NCBI GenBank assembly: GCA_006384855.1
Contig: VCJN01003207.1
Location: 62,001 to 126,000, forward strand
DNA: 64,000 nucleotides
DNA from: Tetraselmis striata
Lineage: Eukaryota > Chlorophyta > Chlorodendrophyceae > Chlorodendrales > Chlorodendraceae
Direction: 5' to 3'
The notes under the pieces are model-generated. The model searched no databases and was not told the DNA's origin. It saw only the letters and a program-made list of their open reading frames with translations. The number at the start of each line of letters is the position of its first letter. Position 1 is the first letter of the stretch. The position numbers were made by a program, and so were the translations under genes. Positions 1-10,766 of the stretch are shown here, one piece after another.

Positions 1-296
1 CAGGTGATGGCTGTGCGTGGGGGAGGGGCGGGGGGGGGGGGGGGGCTGTCCCCGGTGAGGGATCTCCGGGCTGTTGTTATGGCGGATTGGGCGGAGGCGT
101 GGGTGCGCCACCAGCCCTCAGCTCAGATCAGTCAGGGGGTGGGAGAGTACCACTCTGGTCTGGGGTACGGAGGGGTTCCAGGCAGGTGGCATGGTGGCGG
201 CCCTTAGCAACCCCCCCCCCCCCCCCCCGCTCCCTTCTGCCCCTTACCCCCCCCCCCCCCTTCTCTCCCTGCCCGGTGGTGGGCCGGGGGGCGCAG

Positions 297-2646
297 GCGC
301 GACACGGCGGACTCTCCAAGGCGCGGCGGCTGTACAGCCAGGCCCTGGAGCTGGAGCCGGGGCGGGTGGAGTCCCTGCTGGGCCTGGGCGCCCTGGAGGT
401 CGGCGCCACCCCGCAGCCCCTCCCGCAAGTGCCTTCCATATCCTGCCTAGGGCGCTATCACAAGGATCTAGTGCTGGTTGTTGTGGAGGTTGCTGCGGTG
501 GTCTCATTTGATCCCGTGTATTATCCGCTTGCGATTGTGTCATCCCGGGGCGGCAGGCGCGTGCCGGGAACGTTCCCAAGGCGGTCGCGCTGTACGAGAA
601 GGCGCTGGAGACGGAGCCGTGCAACGTGAAGGTATGGGGGGAACCCTCGTGCCTCCTCCGCCCCTTCCTCCTTGACTCCTCGCGCTACTTTGTTTGGGGC
701 TGCTCCTGGTAGCTACTTCAGCCCAAGTGTGGGACATAGCATGGCTGACAGCGCAAGCTTTCCCTGCAGGTGCGGCACACGCTGGCGCAGCTCCATGTGC
801 AGCTGGGAGACGATGAGGTGCGCCCCGCCCCCCCCCCCGCCCCCCCCCCCCCCCAGTGCGGCCGACATGACCGGGAAGTGGATGTGTGGGTTCAGAAAAG
901 GCTGGGTGTCTTGAGCTTCGGAAGAACTCTGCTCAGCGTCCTGTGGTTGAGCGCTCACGCGGGAGGCAACTTCGCGGCAACGGCACGCTCATCACGATGG
1001 GTGGCGAGTGCGGGAGGGATGCATACTATGCGATGGCGTGATGGCGTGTGGTTGAGCGGGTGAGGGCGCGGTTGGCGGGGATGCATGCGCAGAGTGCGAG
1101 GCGGATTCTGGAGGAGCTGCTGGCCGGGGCGCCCGGGAACGCGCGCGTGCGGCGCAGCGCGGGCGAGCTGGCGCAGGGGCGCGGGGAGTTTAAGGCCGCC
1201 GCGGCGCACTACCAGGCGGGGATGGACAGCCCGGGTGCCCCCCCCCCCCCCCCCCCTTGGCCTCTGTCGCTGTCACGCCGCACCAGCCACCGTCATCAAG
1301 GGGCAGCTGGAAGGTTGCGTGGCACCTGTCTCCACGCAACCTTCCAGCCCCCCCTTCTGCCCTCCCACGCTGACTCTGCCTCCCCCCCCACCCCCCAACC
1401 ACCCCCCGCCGCGCCTTGGCGTGCACTGCATGCGGCAGGCATGGACGCTCTGCTGTGCTTTGAGGCCTATGCCGGCCTACAGGAATTCTTAGGTGCCGGC
1501 GCCCGCTCCCTGGCTCGTGTTCCTCGCACCCCCTCCCTCCCTCTGTCACCATCCACGTGCTCAGTCCTATCATTGGCCTGGCCAGGGCAGTCCTGTGCCG
1601 CCGTTCAAAGGCACCCGCAGCGCTTCACTATGTCGCAACAGCACCGCTGGAGCTGACGCAGCATGCGGCATCCCCCCTCCCCCCCCCCCCCCCCCCCCCC
1701 CACCCCCTCCCTGTCCTTCGGCGCTTTCCTGGGCGGCCAGGTGAGATCGACGAGGCGAAGGCCGTGTTCCGGGCGGGCGAGGCCCGGCTGCCAGGCGGCC
1801 GGCGGGGCGCCCCCAGCCAGCGTGGCTGCCACGCCACGGGCCGCTTCCTGCGCATGTGGGCCCTCTTTGAGCGCCGCCGCGGCAGCTTCCAGGTGCCCCC
1901 CCCCCCCCCCCCCCCCCTTACCTTCCCCCCATGAAGCTGTCCTCAGCTGCCGTGAGGCTGTCCCTCTTTCCCAGCAGTCCCGTTGGAAAGACGGTGCGCT
2001 AGGGGGGGATGGCGCAAATATCTGAGCTCATGAATGCAATCCACGGAATTGTGCAAGGTCTTGCCTCCTCACCCAATCGTTCAGTGACGGCATGCAGCCG
2101 GCTTGTGCTCAACGGCGCTGCCCTCAATGCACCTTGAATACTACGGGTCGCTCCCTCTCTCTCCCTCTAGTGCGAATCAAGTGTGGCCAGGGAAGCCTGC
2201 GTATTGGAGGCAGCGGCGGGGGAGTCACCCCCCATGGGCCCGGAGCGAGCAAGAGAGAGGGAGAGGGAGAGGGAGAGAGAGAGAGAGAGAGAGAGCGCGT
2301 ATGTGTGTGTGTGTGTGTGTGTGTGACTGTGTGTGTGGTGCCATCCGCGCCAGTGTGGCGCGTGCGTGGACTGACTGTGCGGTCGGCTGCGGCAGGCGGC
2401 GCGTGAACTCTTCGCCGAGGCGACCGCCGCGGCGCCGCGGGACGAGCGCACTTGGCTGCAGTGGGGGCTGCTGGAGCGCAAGCTGAGCGCATGGGACGAG
2501 GCGCGCCGCGTCTTCCAGAGGGGCGTCAAGGTGCTGGGTCCCACGCCTCCCCGCCTGCCCTACCTGACACCGCTGACAGTGCCCACAGCCTGCCCGCTTT
2601 CACGAAAGCCGATGTTGCCTTGGGGGGGAGGCGCAGCAGCCCCCAA

Positions 2647-2696
<50 letters not shown>

Positions 2697-4063
2697 AAGT
2701 AGCCGCCTAACACATCCTGATGCCCTTCCTGCGTGGCGCAGGTGGCGCCCTCGAATGCATACATGTGGCAATCGTATGCGGTGTCCGAGGTCCCCCCCCC
2801 CCCCCCCCCCCTCCGGGCCTGCCAGGATTCCCCCACGGCCCCGGTGCTGTCTGGCCCGTGTCCGCAGATTTCTTGCCCTGTCGCTCACCCTCCGCGCATG
2901 ACGGGGTGTGCGCCAGGCCTGGGCGGGGCACATGGACGCGGCGCGCTCCCTCTTTGAGCGCGGCATTGCCAACTGCCCGAAGAATGCGGCGCTGCGGATG
3001 GAATTCGCCCTGATGGAGGTCCCAGCCTCACCCCCTCCCCCCCCCCCCCCCGCCATCCTCGCTGGTGCCGACTAAAAGGCGGAAAGCCCTCGACCGTAAG
3101 TGTGCTTGACATTGGTTGGATGCTCGGGGTGGGATGCTGTGGGTGCGCCACAGCGCACTGCTTGCCAATCGCTCTGCTAATGCACGATCGGCCTCCATGC
3201 GTTGGTCACCGGCAGTACTTATCCGCTCGCGGTACGCACTGCATACCACCAAGGACTACGCATGCGCTGACTCAGCTGATAGCTATGCCACAGCTGAGCA
3301 TGCTACCCATTCCCGAGCCGCTGGCCACGCAGGCATGCACCGCTGCGTGCAGTGTATCGTTGTCCCCTGGTGGATTCGCTACTGTTGTCCTCGCTGCTGA
3401 GGGCCACGCGGCCCTGACGGCCTGCGGGCCAGCCTGGCCGCGCTGGCGCTGCTGATGGCGGGGCGACTGACGGGATTGGCGCTGTCGGTGCGTGCGGCTG
3501 CGCGCTCAGGGCGAGGCGGGCAACTTCGAGGAGGCGCGCGTGATCTTCCGGCGCGCCGTGGACGAGGCCGCGCCGCACCCGCCGCTCTACTCCTCCTGGG
3601 CGCACATCGAGCAGCTGGCGGGCCGGGATAGCCGCGCCGCGGAGCTGCAGGCCAAGTACAGGTGCGGCGGCCGCGACCCTGTTGCGCCTGGCGCAATTGA
3701 ATGTGTGCAGCGGCACGGCTACTTGAAGCCCCCGCACTATAAATCCACAACATCCTTGTGCCCGCCGTTGGGCCGGTCAGCTCACCTGATGCCGTTGTGT
3801 GCATCCAAGTGCAGTTGCCATGTGGCGCTGTTCAGTATTGAGTTGCTCTGCGCCGCTTTTGGTGTGTGTGTGTGTGCGTGTGTGTGCGTGTGTGCGTATT
3901 GGGGGGTGGTGGAGCAAACTCCCTCGGCGGCCGATTGCGCGCCTGACATCCCGCGCTCGTGCGCTCGTCGCGCTGCAGGGAGCAAATGGAGCAGCAGCAG
4001 CAGCGGCACCGGCAGCAGCGACAGGGCGCGCGCGGCCGCGGGGAACTCCGTCCGGAAGCTTGA
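297..4063 (+). CDS. HAT/TPR-repeat protein, 3' portion (Mbb1/HCF107-like)
   Basis: Eleven exons join in phase: 297-398, 557-631, 770-817, 1093-1234, 1439-1492, 1741-1892, 2396-2530, 2742-2789, 2917-3018, 3510-3661 and 3979-4063 (TGA at 4061). They give 364 residues; the 5' part lies before the window, and the first three bases (cag before gtgatg) may end an earlier exon. The protein is a chain of roughly 34-residue helical pairs with HAT/TPR spacing, for example ARRLYSQALELEP, ARRVFQRGVKVAPSNAYMW, ARSLFERGIANCPKN and ARVIFRRAVDEAAPHPPLY. The last exon is a basic, Gln-rich tail (REQMEQQQQRHRQQR). HAT repeats are known in RNA-processing proteins; tandem HAT arrays ending this way recall chloroplast HCF107/Mbb1, which stabilise psbB/psbH mRNAs. 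That assignment is inference, and another HAT protein (Crooked-neck/CstF type) is possible. Several introns carry long poly-C runs just after the donor. Confidence 0.75.
2251..2339. repeat. (GA)n-(GT)n microsatellite in intron
   Basis: A GA/GGGAGA tract (2251-2295) runs into a GT tract (2301-2339) inside the intron between the exons ending at 1892 and starting at 2396. Confidence 0.95.
2651..2694. repeat. (CA)22 microsatellite in intron
   Basis: A pure CA dinucleotide run in the intron between exons 2396-2530 and 2742-2789 of the HAT gene. A GT/GC-GT run of similar kind lies at 3860-3895 in the last intron. Confidence 0.95.
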
Positions 4064-4597
4064 CACATGGCCCGCTGCGCTGCAAGCACTGACTTTATTG
4101 TGTTGAATTATCGTGGCGACGGGTAGCCCGCATGCTATAGCGCCAATTATGTCAGCAAGCTTGACATCTGTCGTGTGGCTGCTGCTTTGACCATTCACTG
4201 GAACCGCACTTGCTCCACAATCCTTGCCCCCCCCCCCTCCTCCTCCTCCTCCATCCCCTCCTCCTGCTCCACTTCCGGGCCGTCTGTCGCCCTGGTTTGC
4301 CCCTGCAACATCACTGCCGGCGGAGAGGGAGAGTCCGCCACCTGCCCGGAGGTGCCGATCGCGCTGCGCTGCAGTCGCTGGCTGCCGTTTGTCCGCCTAC
4401 TACCGTCGCTGCGAATCCCCGTCCAGCAGCGCATACAGGTGTAGGCGTGCCAGTTGGGGCGCCCGCAGAGAAATGAGTCAATCAACACCGTCATCGCGCA
4501 GCACTAGAGCCCCGCCGCTCAACCGGTACTCGTACGAGCATTTTCGCCCCCTGGACAGTAGAACTAGCGGCACAAATGGAGTTTGATATTCGAAATG

Positions 4598-4712
4598 TTT
4601 TACAACTTTGTTCCTGCATAGTCTTTGAGACTAAACTTCTAAGGCCAGCTGTCTACAGCACGGCACGAACCCGCATAGGGTCCACCAATGCGGGAAGCCC
4701 TCGGAAGGCCAG
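4598..4712 (+). repeat. Dispersed repeat family B, copy 1
   Basis: Shares with 34841-34970 (+) and 41436-41525 (-) an order of blocks: ACAACTTTGT, TTAGTCTTTGA, GGCCAGCTGTCT, CGAACCCGCATAGGGTCCAC, then a block ending GCCCTCxGAAGGCCAG. No coding capacity or clear ends seen. It abuts a copy of dispersed repeat family A at 4715. Confidence 0.7.
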
Positions 4713-4714
4713 GG

Positions 4715-4970
4715 GACCAGTGAAACCCTTTCAGCGTCTCTACGTCTCTGCCACGGCCTTTGCGGCAGCAATCCAGATACGGAAAGCCCTGCGCATGCGT
4801 GGCGATCCGTGATTATAGTCATCGAGCAAATTGTCGCGAGGCAGTCCGCAAGTTTAATTGGAGGCCAGTGATGGAATCTCCCCGCCCGTTCTGGGATCGC
4901 CGTCATCTTAAACACTGACTGCATTAAAAATATCCGTCACTGACCTGGAAGGTCTGCCCTACCTGTCCGC
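4715..4970 (+). repeat. Dispersed repeat family A, long copy
   Basis: Begins with the family core CCAGTGAAACCC and continues for about 250 bp with blocks shared with 14997-15236: CAGCGTCTCTACG, GGAAAGCCCTG, ATCGAGCAAATTG, GGAGGCCAGTGATGGAAT, and GGTCTGCCCTACC. Other copies of the core lie at 11038-11100 (-), 12549-12599 (+), 14745-14868 (-), 14993-15109 (+), 30890-30950 (+) and 50185-50245 (+). The family is non-coding and probably a mobile element end or non-autonomous element. Confidence 0.7.
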
Positions 4971-5117
4971 CGTGCGACCAGTAGTATTTGAAACGGCACC
5001 TAGAATAAGACTGCGAGAAGTATGTGTCGCAGGCTCTATGGCAGCGACCGCGTAGAATGTATATTGGTTGCTATTATACTCATATGGTGATCGGCGGCAT
5101 GATGTTGCTGTACATCC

Positions 5118-5368
5118 CTTGTCCCCTCGGTTGAGCGGTCGTCTCGTATGCGAGAGGTCCCGGGATCGATTCCTGGCCGATGCATTTCGGCAATATCGTC
5201 CCGGCGTGTCCTGGGTTTGCCCGGTTGATGCATGAGCCCTTTGGGGATCGAATGAGGCAATGGTCTACGGGCTATGCCAGACCTACGACTGCAGTTGGCG
5301 CAAGAGGTCAAGTGCTGGGGCGGCTTCGTCCGGTGTCCCTGGGCGAACTATTATTTTACTTTTATGAT
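5118..5368 (+). mobile_element. tRNA-derived SINE
   Basis: The head has a pol III A box (CGGTTGAGCGG, 5128-5138) and a B box (GGATCGATTCC, 5163-5173, one mismatch to the consensus) 35 bp apart. The T arm can still fold (CCGGG / CCTGG around a 7-nt loop) and the anticodon stem reads TCTCG / CGAGA with a shortened loop. A non-tRNA body follows and ends near 5348 with an AT-rich tail. The body's last 69 bp recur at 50601-50669 in the opposite orientation, again followed by an A/T tail. Head, body and tail make this a SINE and not a tRNA gene. No target duplication was found. Confidence 0.7.
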
Positions 5369-7200
5369 GTCGTTGCTAAATTGTGGGCCAGTATACTTTG
5401 TAACGGCGGGCAAGCGCACGCGTGCTGCGGCACTACGACTACTATTTATATACTTGCGCGACGGCCTACAGCAGCAAATCATACGCGCCGCTGATGGGGG
5501 GCAGGTGCGCGCGCTGCCACGGGAGCACGCGGTAAGCCGGCAAAGCACTTGCAGCATGTCGCCCTCTCCTGCTGCGCTGCTTCTCCGCCTCACTCGCAGT
5601 TGCAGCAGGCACAGTGGCGGCGTTTGACATTTATTGGCTTTGATATCTGTGTTTTCTTCCTGCCTCCCGCCGTTGCTAATGGCTCGACATGTGTAAAGTC
5701 GTATATACGCTACATGTTGTATATACCGACTCGCGCATATATAAGTGTAGTACTGGATGTATTTACTTTTGAAATAAGCACATGCCGCAACAACGCCCCC
5801 TCCCCTATGTTCTTATTGCGTTCATAACTTCATTTTCTTTACAACTTCAATCCATTCTCAGATTAATTATTCTCAGCGTTATTTCAACAAATGTCTATGC
5901 CCTGGTTGCCACTACTGCTGTGCTCCAATCAGCAATCGTTCAACATCCAGACGGCTCCGTATGTCCATGTCATGCTGGGGTGGCATCACAGCGATAAGAA
6001 AATGACGATACAGATTGATGGCAGCAACAACTACAGTCCAATCACTACAATTGCAAACGGGTGTACAGGTCAACTTCTTATGCGCGGATAAACACCTCAT
6101 GTTACATGCTTTGCAGCACAGCTAAATATACACATAGAGCATAGGGGAAGACGGAAGAGAGATTCGCATGCTCATTAGATGCAAACATGAAATACATGCT
6201 GTAGCCACACTTTTGATTCCCGGCAGAGGATAGGGTAGAGGAGGAAGAAGGTTTAAGATATCCGCTAGCGCGCGAGTGTAGGATCGCATCGAACAACGTT
6301 AACGTGTCTGTGCTGAGGGCGCACACCTGCCTGCTGTTTATTGCTACTTTCGATATCACGTTTTTGCAGTCTGGTTTGTCACGGTACTCGACCAAACATC
6401 ACCATGCCAGCATGCCAGCACGGGAGCAGCATGGTTGATGGCCACAGCACCAACTGCCCGTAACTGCAAAGGACAAGGTTGCAACATCGTGGTGGGCAGA
6501 AGCTCCCCCTACAAAGGCGTGAATCCGTGTAATGTAGGTTTACCAGACATCCTACTGATTCCGTGACCATTATATGGTCAAAAAGTCTGGCGTGTCGCAC
6601 ATTCGGTATGAGTAGCAGCCAACGTCCATGAAAACCGCCGCTCGGTACTATCGACCGCATCGCTGGCATTCAGTGGTTTAGGAGTGGTCCAGGATCTGCA
6701 AACAGATGTGCGCCCATCAGCTACGTTATACCGAATCGTAAGAGAGTGGCAGGCCCTGCGGCTTTCTATTGCATGGCTCTTCCTCCATGTTGTTGCTATT
6801 CAGTGGCAGCGCAGACGGCGGACGTCAGGCACGCCATATACTGTATCATTTCCAGGATGTTCTGAAACCAACTGTCAGCGTCACGCTGATGCATGCAACT
6901 CACAATCGCATCTGCGCCACGGTCGCCATTTGAGGCGATGGTAGAGTACACAGCGCACCTCAGAAGCTCACTCAAGTAGCTACTTGCTTGACTGCTTCCA
7001 TCTGGGTTGCAATGTTACCATATGAAATGTAAATGGACGAAAGGGTGATTGTCTTCGCTGACAATGCACATTTTGCGGCCATAGGCATTGGACGCTGCCT
7101 ATTTATTGCGCCACCCACAAGCTGCGAGTGATTCAGGAATGTGAAGGCCTGGAGCAATCGAGGCCCTTGAAACTATCTTGAGGCACTAAAAGTATCAAGC
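5369..7200. other. Intergenic, nothing recognised
   Basis: AT-richer sequence with only short unrelated open frames; 5690-5780 contains several TATATA-type motifs. I see no gene, RNA or complete mobile element here. Confidence 0.5.
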
Positions 7201-7746
7201 CTACTCCTCCTGACTACTATAGTTCAGGCTGATGACTGTCATCGCCTGAAGGCCTTGTGGCTTGTACACCACCGCGTCCCCGCTCCCCACGCCGGGCACC
7301 GAAGCCTCGACATAGTAGTTGAGCCCACCCACGAACGCCGGCACCTGCGTGCAGGCGGCCGTCACCTGGATCGTCTGGTCGGGAAGCCCCAGCTTGCTAA
7401 GCACAAACTTTACCGCGCCCTGCACGTCGGCATCGGAGTCGGGGTCCGTCTGTTGCGTCCAGATGCCGTTCAGCCCAGTCTGTTCGGGACACACACTGTC
7501 GGCGGTGGAGTTTACATCAGGGGAGGTCGCCACGGGTTCCGTGTCGTCGCCAGTAGCGTTAAACGGCGGCAGAGCCGGGCTTGGGCCCATCCACGGAAGG
7601 CTCGACGGCTCAGTGGGTACGTCCGTGACTGCTGTCGCCGTCGACTCTGTCGTCGACCCCGTCAGTATGCGCCCGTTTGCCAAACCTGTGAGGGACAGTA
7701 GGATGGCCAGAGCGACTGGGGCGCCACGGAGGTACTTGCGGTCCAT
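7201..7746 (-). CDS. Secreted cystatin-like protein
   Basis: A single open frame of 181 residues with no intron needed. The start at 7746 gives a signal peptide (basic MDRKYLRG, hydrophobic core ALAILLSLTGLA, small residues at the cut). A Ser/Thr/Pro-rich linker to about residue 90 is followed by a domain with cystatin features: GIWTQQTDPDSDADVQGAVKF resembles the GGW...D..VQ.A..F start of cystatins, and QVPAFVGGLNYYVEA occupies the place of the QxVxG hairpin loop. Cystatins inhibit papain-type cysteine proteases; the QxVxG motif is stretched here (Q...FVGG), so inhibitory activity is uncertain. It stands alone; a 24-nt G run lies about 280 bp upstream (C run on the sense strand). Alternative: another cystatin-fold secreted protein. 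Confidence 0.6.
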   Translation of the reverse strand: MDRKYLRGAPVALAILLSLTGLANGRILTGSTTESTATAVTDVPTEPSSLPWMGPSPALPPFNATGDDTEPVATSPDVNSTADSVCPEQTGLNGIWTQQTDPDSDADVQGAVKFVLSKLGLPDQTIQVTAACTQVPAFVGGLNYYVEASVPGVGSGDAVVYKPQGLQAMTVISLNYSSQEE

Positions 7747-9635
7747 GATGTATGGTTTGCGAGTACCCGGCGGTGAAAGCGGTCCGAGTGTGCTGATAGA
7801 TTGGTAGTTGGTTTATCCTGCGGTGCGTCGCTCAGGGTCTTTTGGAGGCTGAAAATGTGCTGAGGGCAAGAGTGGGCTTGTTGCTGCGTGAGTCGCGACC
7901 TTTATGCAAACCCCTCGTGCCTCCGATTCCTCTCGGATGCACTTCCGGCCAGCGCAGAGCGGGATCTATCGAAGCCACGCTTGTCGACCGCTTCTGGCCC
8001 TCCGTGTCTGATTTGGCTCGATTGGGGGGGGGGGGGGGGGGGGGGGGCTGGGCGGAAACTGTGCCACAGCAACGACGCAGGGCGCGGTATTGCCGCGAGC
8101 GCGCGCAGCATGCGCACGCTACGAGTACAAGTCCGCCGTCGGATGATACTCGCACCAGTACCTACATGGTACTTACAGAGTACAGGGTAGCAGTAATACT
8201 CCTATATATGTGCCTGCTGATAGTGTACACTTTGCCACAAAACCTTAGCTCTACGCGAATCTGCATGGGGGCGCATCGCTGCGCACTAGCATATAGCCAA
8301 ACCATATACAGTCTTACTTATACCGAAGCTTAGCTTCCATGACCCTGTTGCAGCGCACCCTCCGAAACGTCGCACTTATGAATCGTTTTCTGTAGTGCTC
8401 TATTTCCGCTCACAGTGAAAAATGTCGCTTTTTAACAGAAATTTGCACAATGCGATTGCACGCGTTTCAGCTCCAGGGGTTGCGCATGCCCCCAAGCTTT
8501 TACGCACGGATATTATGATAGTAATTGAATACATTGTGGAAGTGTCGTGCCATTTGGGTTATGTTGTGGCATCGCACCCGTGCACGCACAACTACCATTA
8601 CAATTAATTGTCTCTGCTTGAACGGGCCTACTAAATCGTAGTCCAATGGTAGCATAACACGCGACGCGCTATATGGCCCATGTGGATAGCCCATATCAGT
8701 CCTTCCGATGCGCTACTACCACGACGCAGCGTGGGATGTGCGGGAAGAAAGATAGGCATTGTGCCAAAGCGCCGATCACTGCGAAATCGCAGCAATTTCT
8801 AGTCAGCAATTTCTAGTCATTTCTAGTTGCGAGCACAAAATTCTGCTGATTTGGGGAAATGCAATAATGAAGAGTTTTTGTCTACTTGAGACCTATAGTG
8901 TGCTCGAGCCTGAAGGACCGTGGATTGCACCTAGGTGCCCGTTACGGGGCCTAACATTGGGCTCCAAATTTCGAAAACATGTTATTGGGCTCGTAGACCC
9001 CTTAAACGTTAGCAAGTGGCAATTCCGAGCGTGAAAATCCTCGCGTTATAAGTAGTTACCCTGATAGACGTATGTACGAAGTTTAGAAGTATACGAAGTA
9101 AAGACGTATGATAAAGAAGGCGGGGGCCTTATCACTTTATACGGTTCATCGATGCGCATATATTGTTGTATACCAGCAGTCGTATTTCATTTTTACATCA
9201 ATGCTTTAACATATGCGCACTACAAACAGAACTAAAAGCAACTATGAAAGGTTGCCAGCAAAAGAGAGACATAAGCCTGAAACCAAGGTCAAGCAGGAGG
9301 CCAAGGAGCCAAGAACCAAGGAAGATCCAAGGGAACCGCGAAGTCGCCAAGCTGCCAGGAACTAAAGGGTCATGGGAAACACTAAAGCCAAGGAACGACC
9401 AGAAAGACCGAAAGGGGAATATGAAACCAATGGGGACCACCGCCCCGGGGCAGGCCATCAGCCGCGGCGAGAAGGCTTGCAGCCAATGACCCGGGTCATA
9501 GCAACACATGCCGACGAGCGACGCCACGCAGGCGCAGGAGCACCATCACGTGCCGCGCGCGCCGCCGCGACCCCGCCAAGAACGTTGTCTGCATGTGCCA
9601 TGTTGATGAGTAGGCAGCAAGGAGAAATGGCGGCG
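7747..9635. other. Intergenic with a 24-nt poly-G run
   Basis: Contains an uninterrupted G run at 8024-8047 upstream of the cystatin-like gene. The remainder (8100-9635) is AT-richer, with a small GA/AAG-rich stretch at 9240-9480. No gene recognised. Confidence 0.6.
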
Positions 9636-10766
9636 CTACGCATTCAAGACCTTGCCGATTTTCTGGCCAGTGTGTGTGTGGCTAGCTTTCGCGAGCTCCA
9701 CCAAGAAGGTCTCAGCGTGCGGGGCCAGCGAGCCGAACTCGGAGACGGCGAAAGGAACAAAGCGAAGCATGCCGGCGGCGTTTCGGACACCCTCGCCATA
9801 CTCTTGGATTTTTAGGCGCTCTGCGGCCCGCAATGCAGTCGTTGGATCCAAGCTTGACACGCCGAGGATAGGGGCAATGATGGTATCGACAGCAACCGTG
9901 TTCCCGCGGATACCACCATAATTACCCAAAAAGCCCAACATCGACCGGCCGGCCGTCGCTGCCCTTCGGAAGAAAAACAAGCACCGACGGATCCGTGAGG
10001 ATCTGGACACCCACGCCCATGGCGGACTTCACGTCGTGGCAAACGTCGAAAAGGCCATGTGTCGCCCACTCGTGTGCGGCGTGACTGGAGTCGCCCCTAG
10101 AGCAACGTGCCACGTGATCAGCGTACGCGACCTCCCAAGCTGAAGGAGTGAATTCCTCGCCAGCATCCTCAAAACGGGCCAGCATGCCTTGTACCGAGAA
10201 GGAGCAGAAAGCACAAGGGCATGGCTCGCCAAGGGAGAGGACAGGAACCGGCGGAAGGCCAAATAGGCGGCAGGCGGCAACGCGGAACATGGAATCGTAG
10301 TACTCAGGGGAACGCTCACGGACTTCACCAAGGCGACCCTCACTTGGAGGATCAGTTCCCAGGAACGTTGTCGCAGCGCGAAGGAGGCGGCCCCGGAAGC
10401 GGTTATCGTCAGGGCCGCTTGTAGGCATACGCGCATCAAGCTTTGCGAAGCGGACCGTGTGGATACGGTGGCTCAGGGTTTCATGGACTTTCCGCACGAG
10501 TGCAAGGGGAAGTCCGAGTAATGCGGGATAGCTTGGAGGTCGGCCGCCGAGCGCATCGCATACGCCGGCTCAGCCCCAGCGGCCGAGCAGCCGGCAAGGG
10601 CAACGGGAGAGCGCTTGGAGGGGAGCAACTTTAGGGCATAGGCCAGCGGCCCCGCTAGATCCTCGAGCACCGCGTCTCCACACTCGTCAACGACACGGGT
10701 ATGAGCAGCGCGAAGCTCGACAGCCCACATCAGCGCCGACACGTTGGCGCCGGCATCGGACGCCAA
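9636..10766 (-). mobile_element. Retroelement reverse-transcriptase C-terminal fragment, decayed
   Basis: Minus-strand frames contain a stretch like the end of non-LTR-type reverse-transcriptase polyproteins: a CPCAFC...HVARC zinc-knuckle-like segment, a VDVGxxG...VAVDTIIAPILG segment, an Ala-rich AAERLKIQEYGE helix and FVPFAVSEFGSLAPHAETF. This order (zinc ligands, then DVT-like strand, then Ala/Lys helix, then F.PFA...G..G) is known from many LINE-like elements. The upstream RT core is not in the window. The fragment is broken into several frames and is old. The exact clade cannot be set by eye. Confidence 0.55.

Noticed and set aside
1557-2025. Proline-rich proteins across C runs in the HAT gene introns
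   Set aside because: The Pro runs come from poly-C tracts inside introns; the flanking splice sites and HAT repeats support removal of these stretches.
5118-5190. A functional tRNA gene
   Set aside because: The anticodon loop is too short, the B box has a mismatch, no acceptor stem closes the fold, and a SINE body and tail follow.
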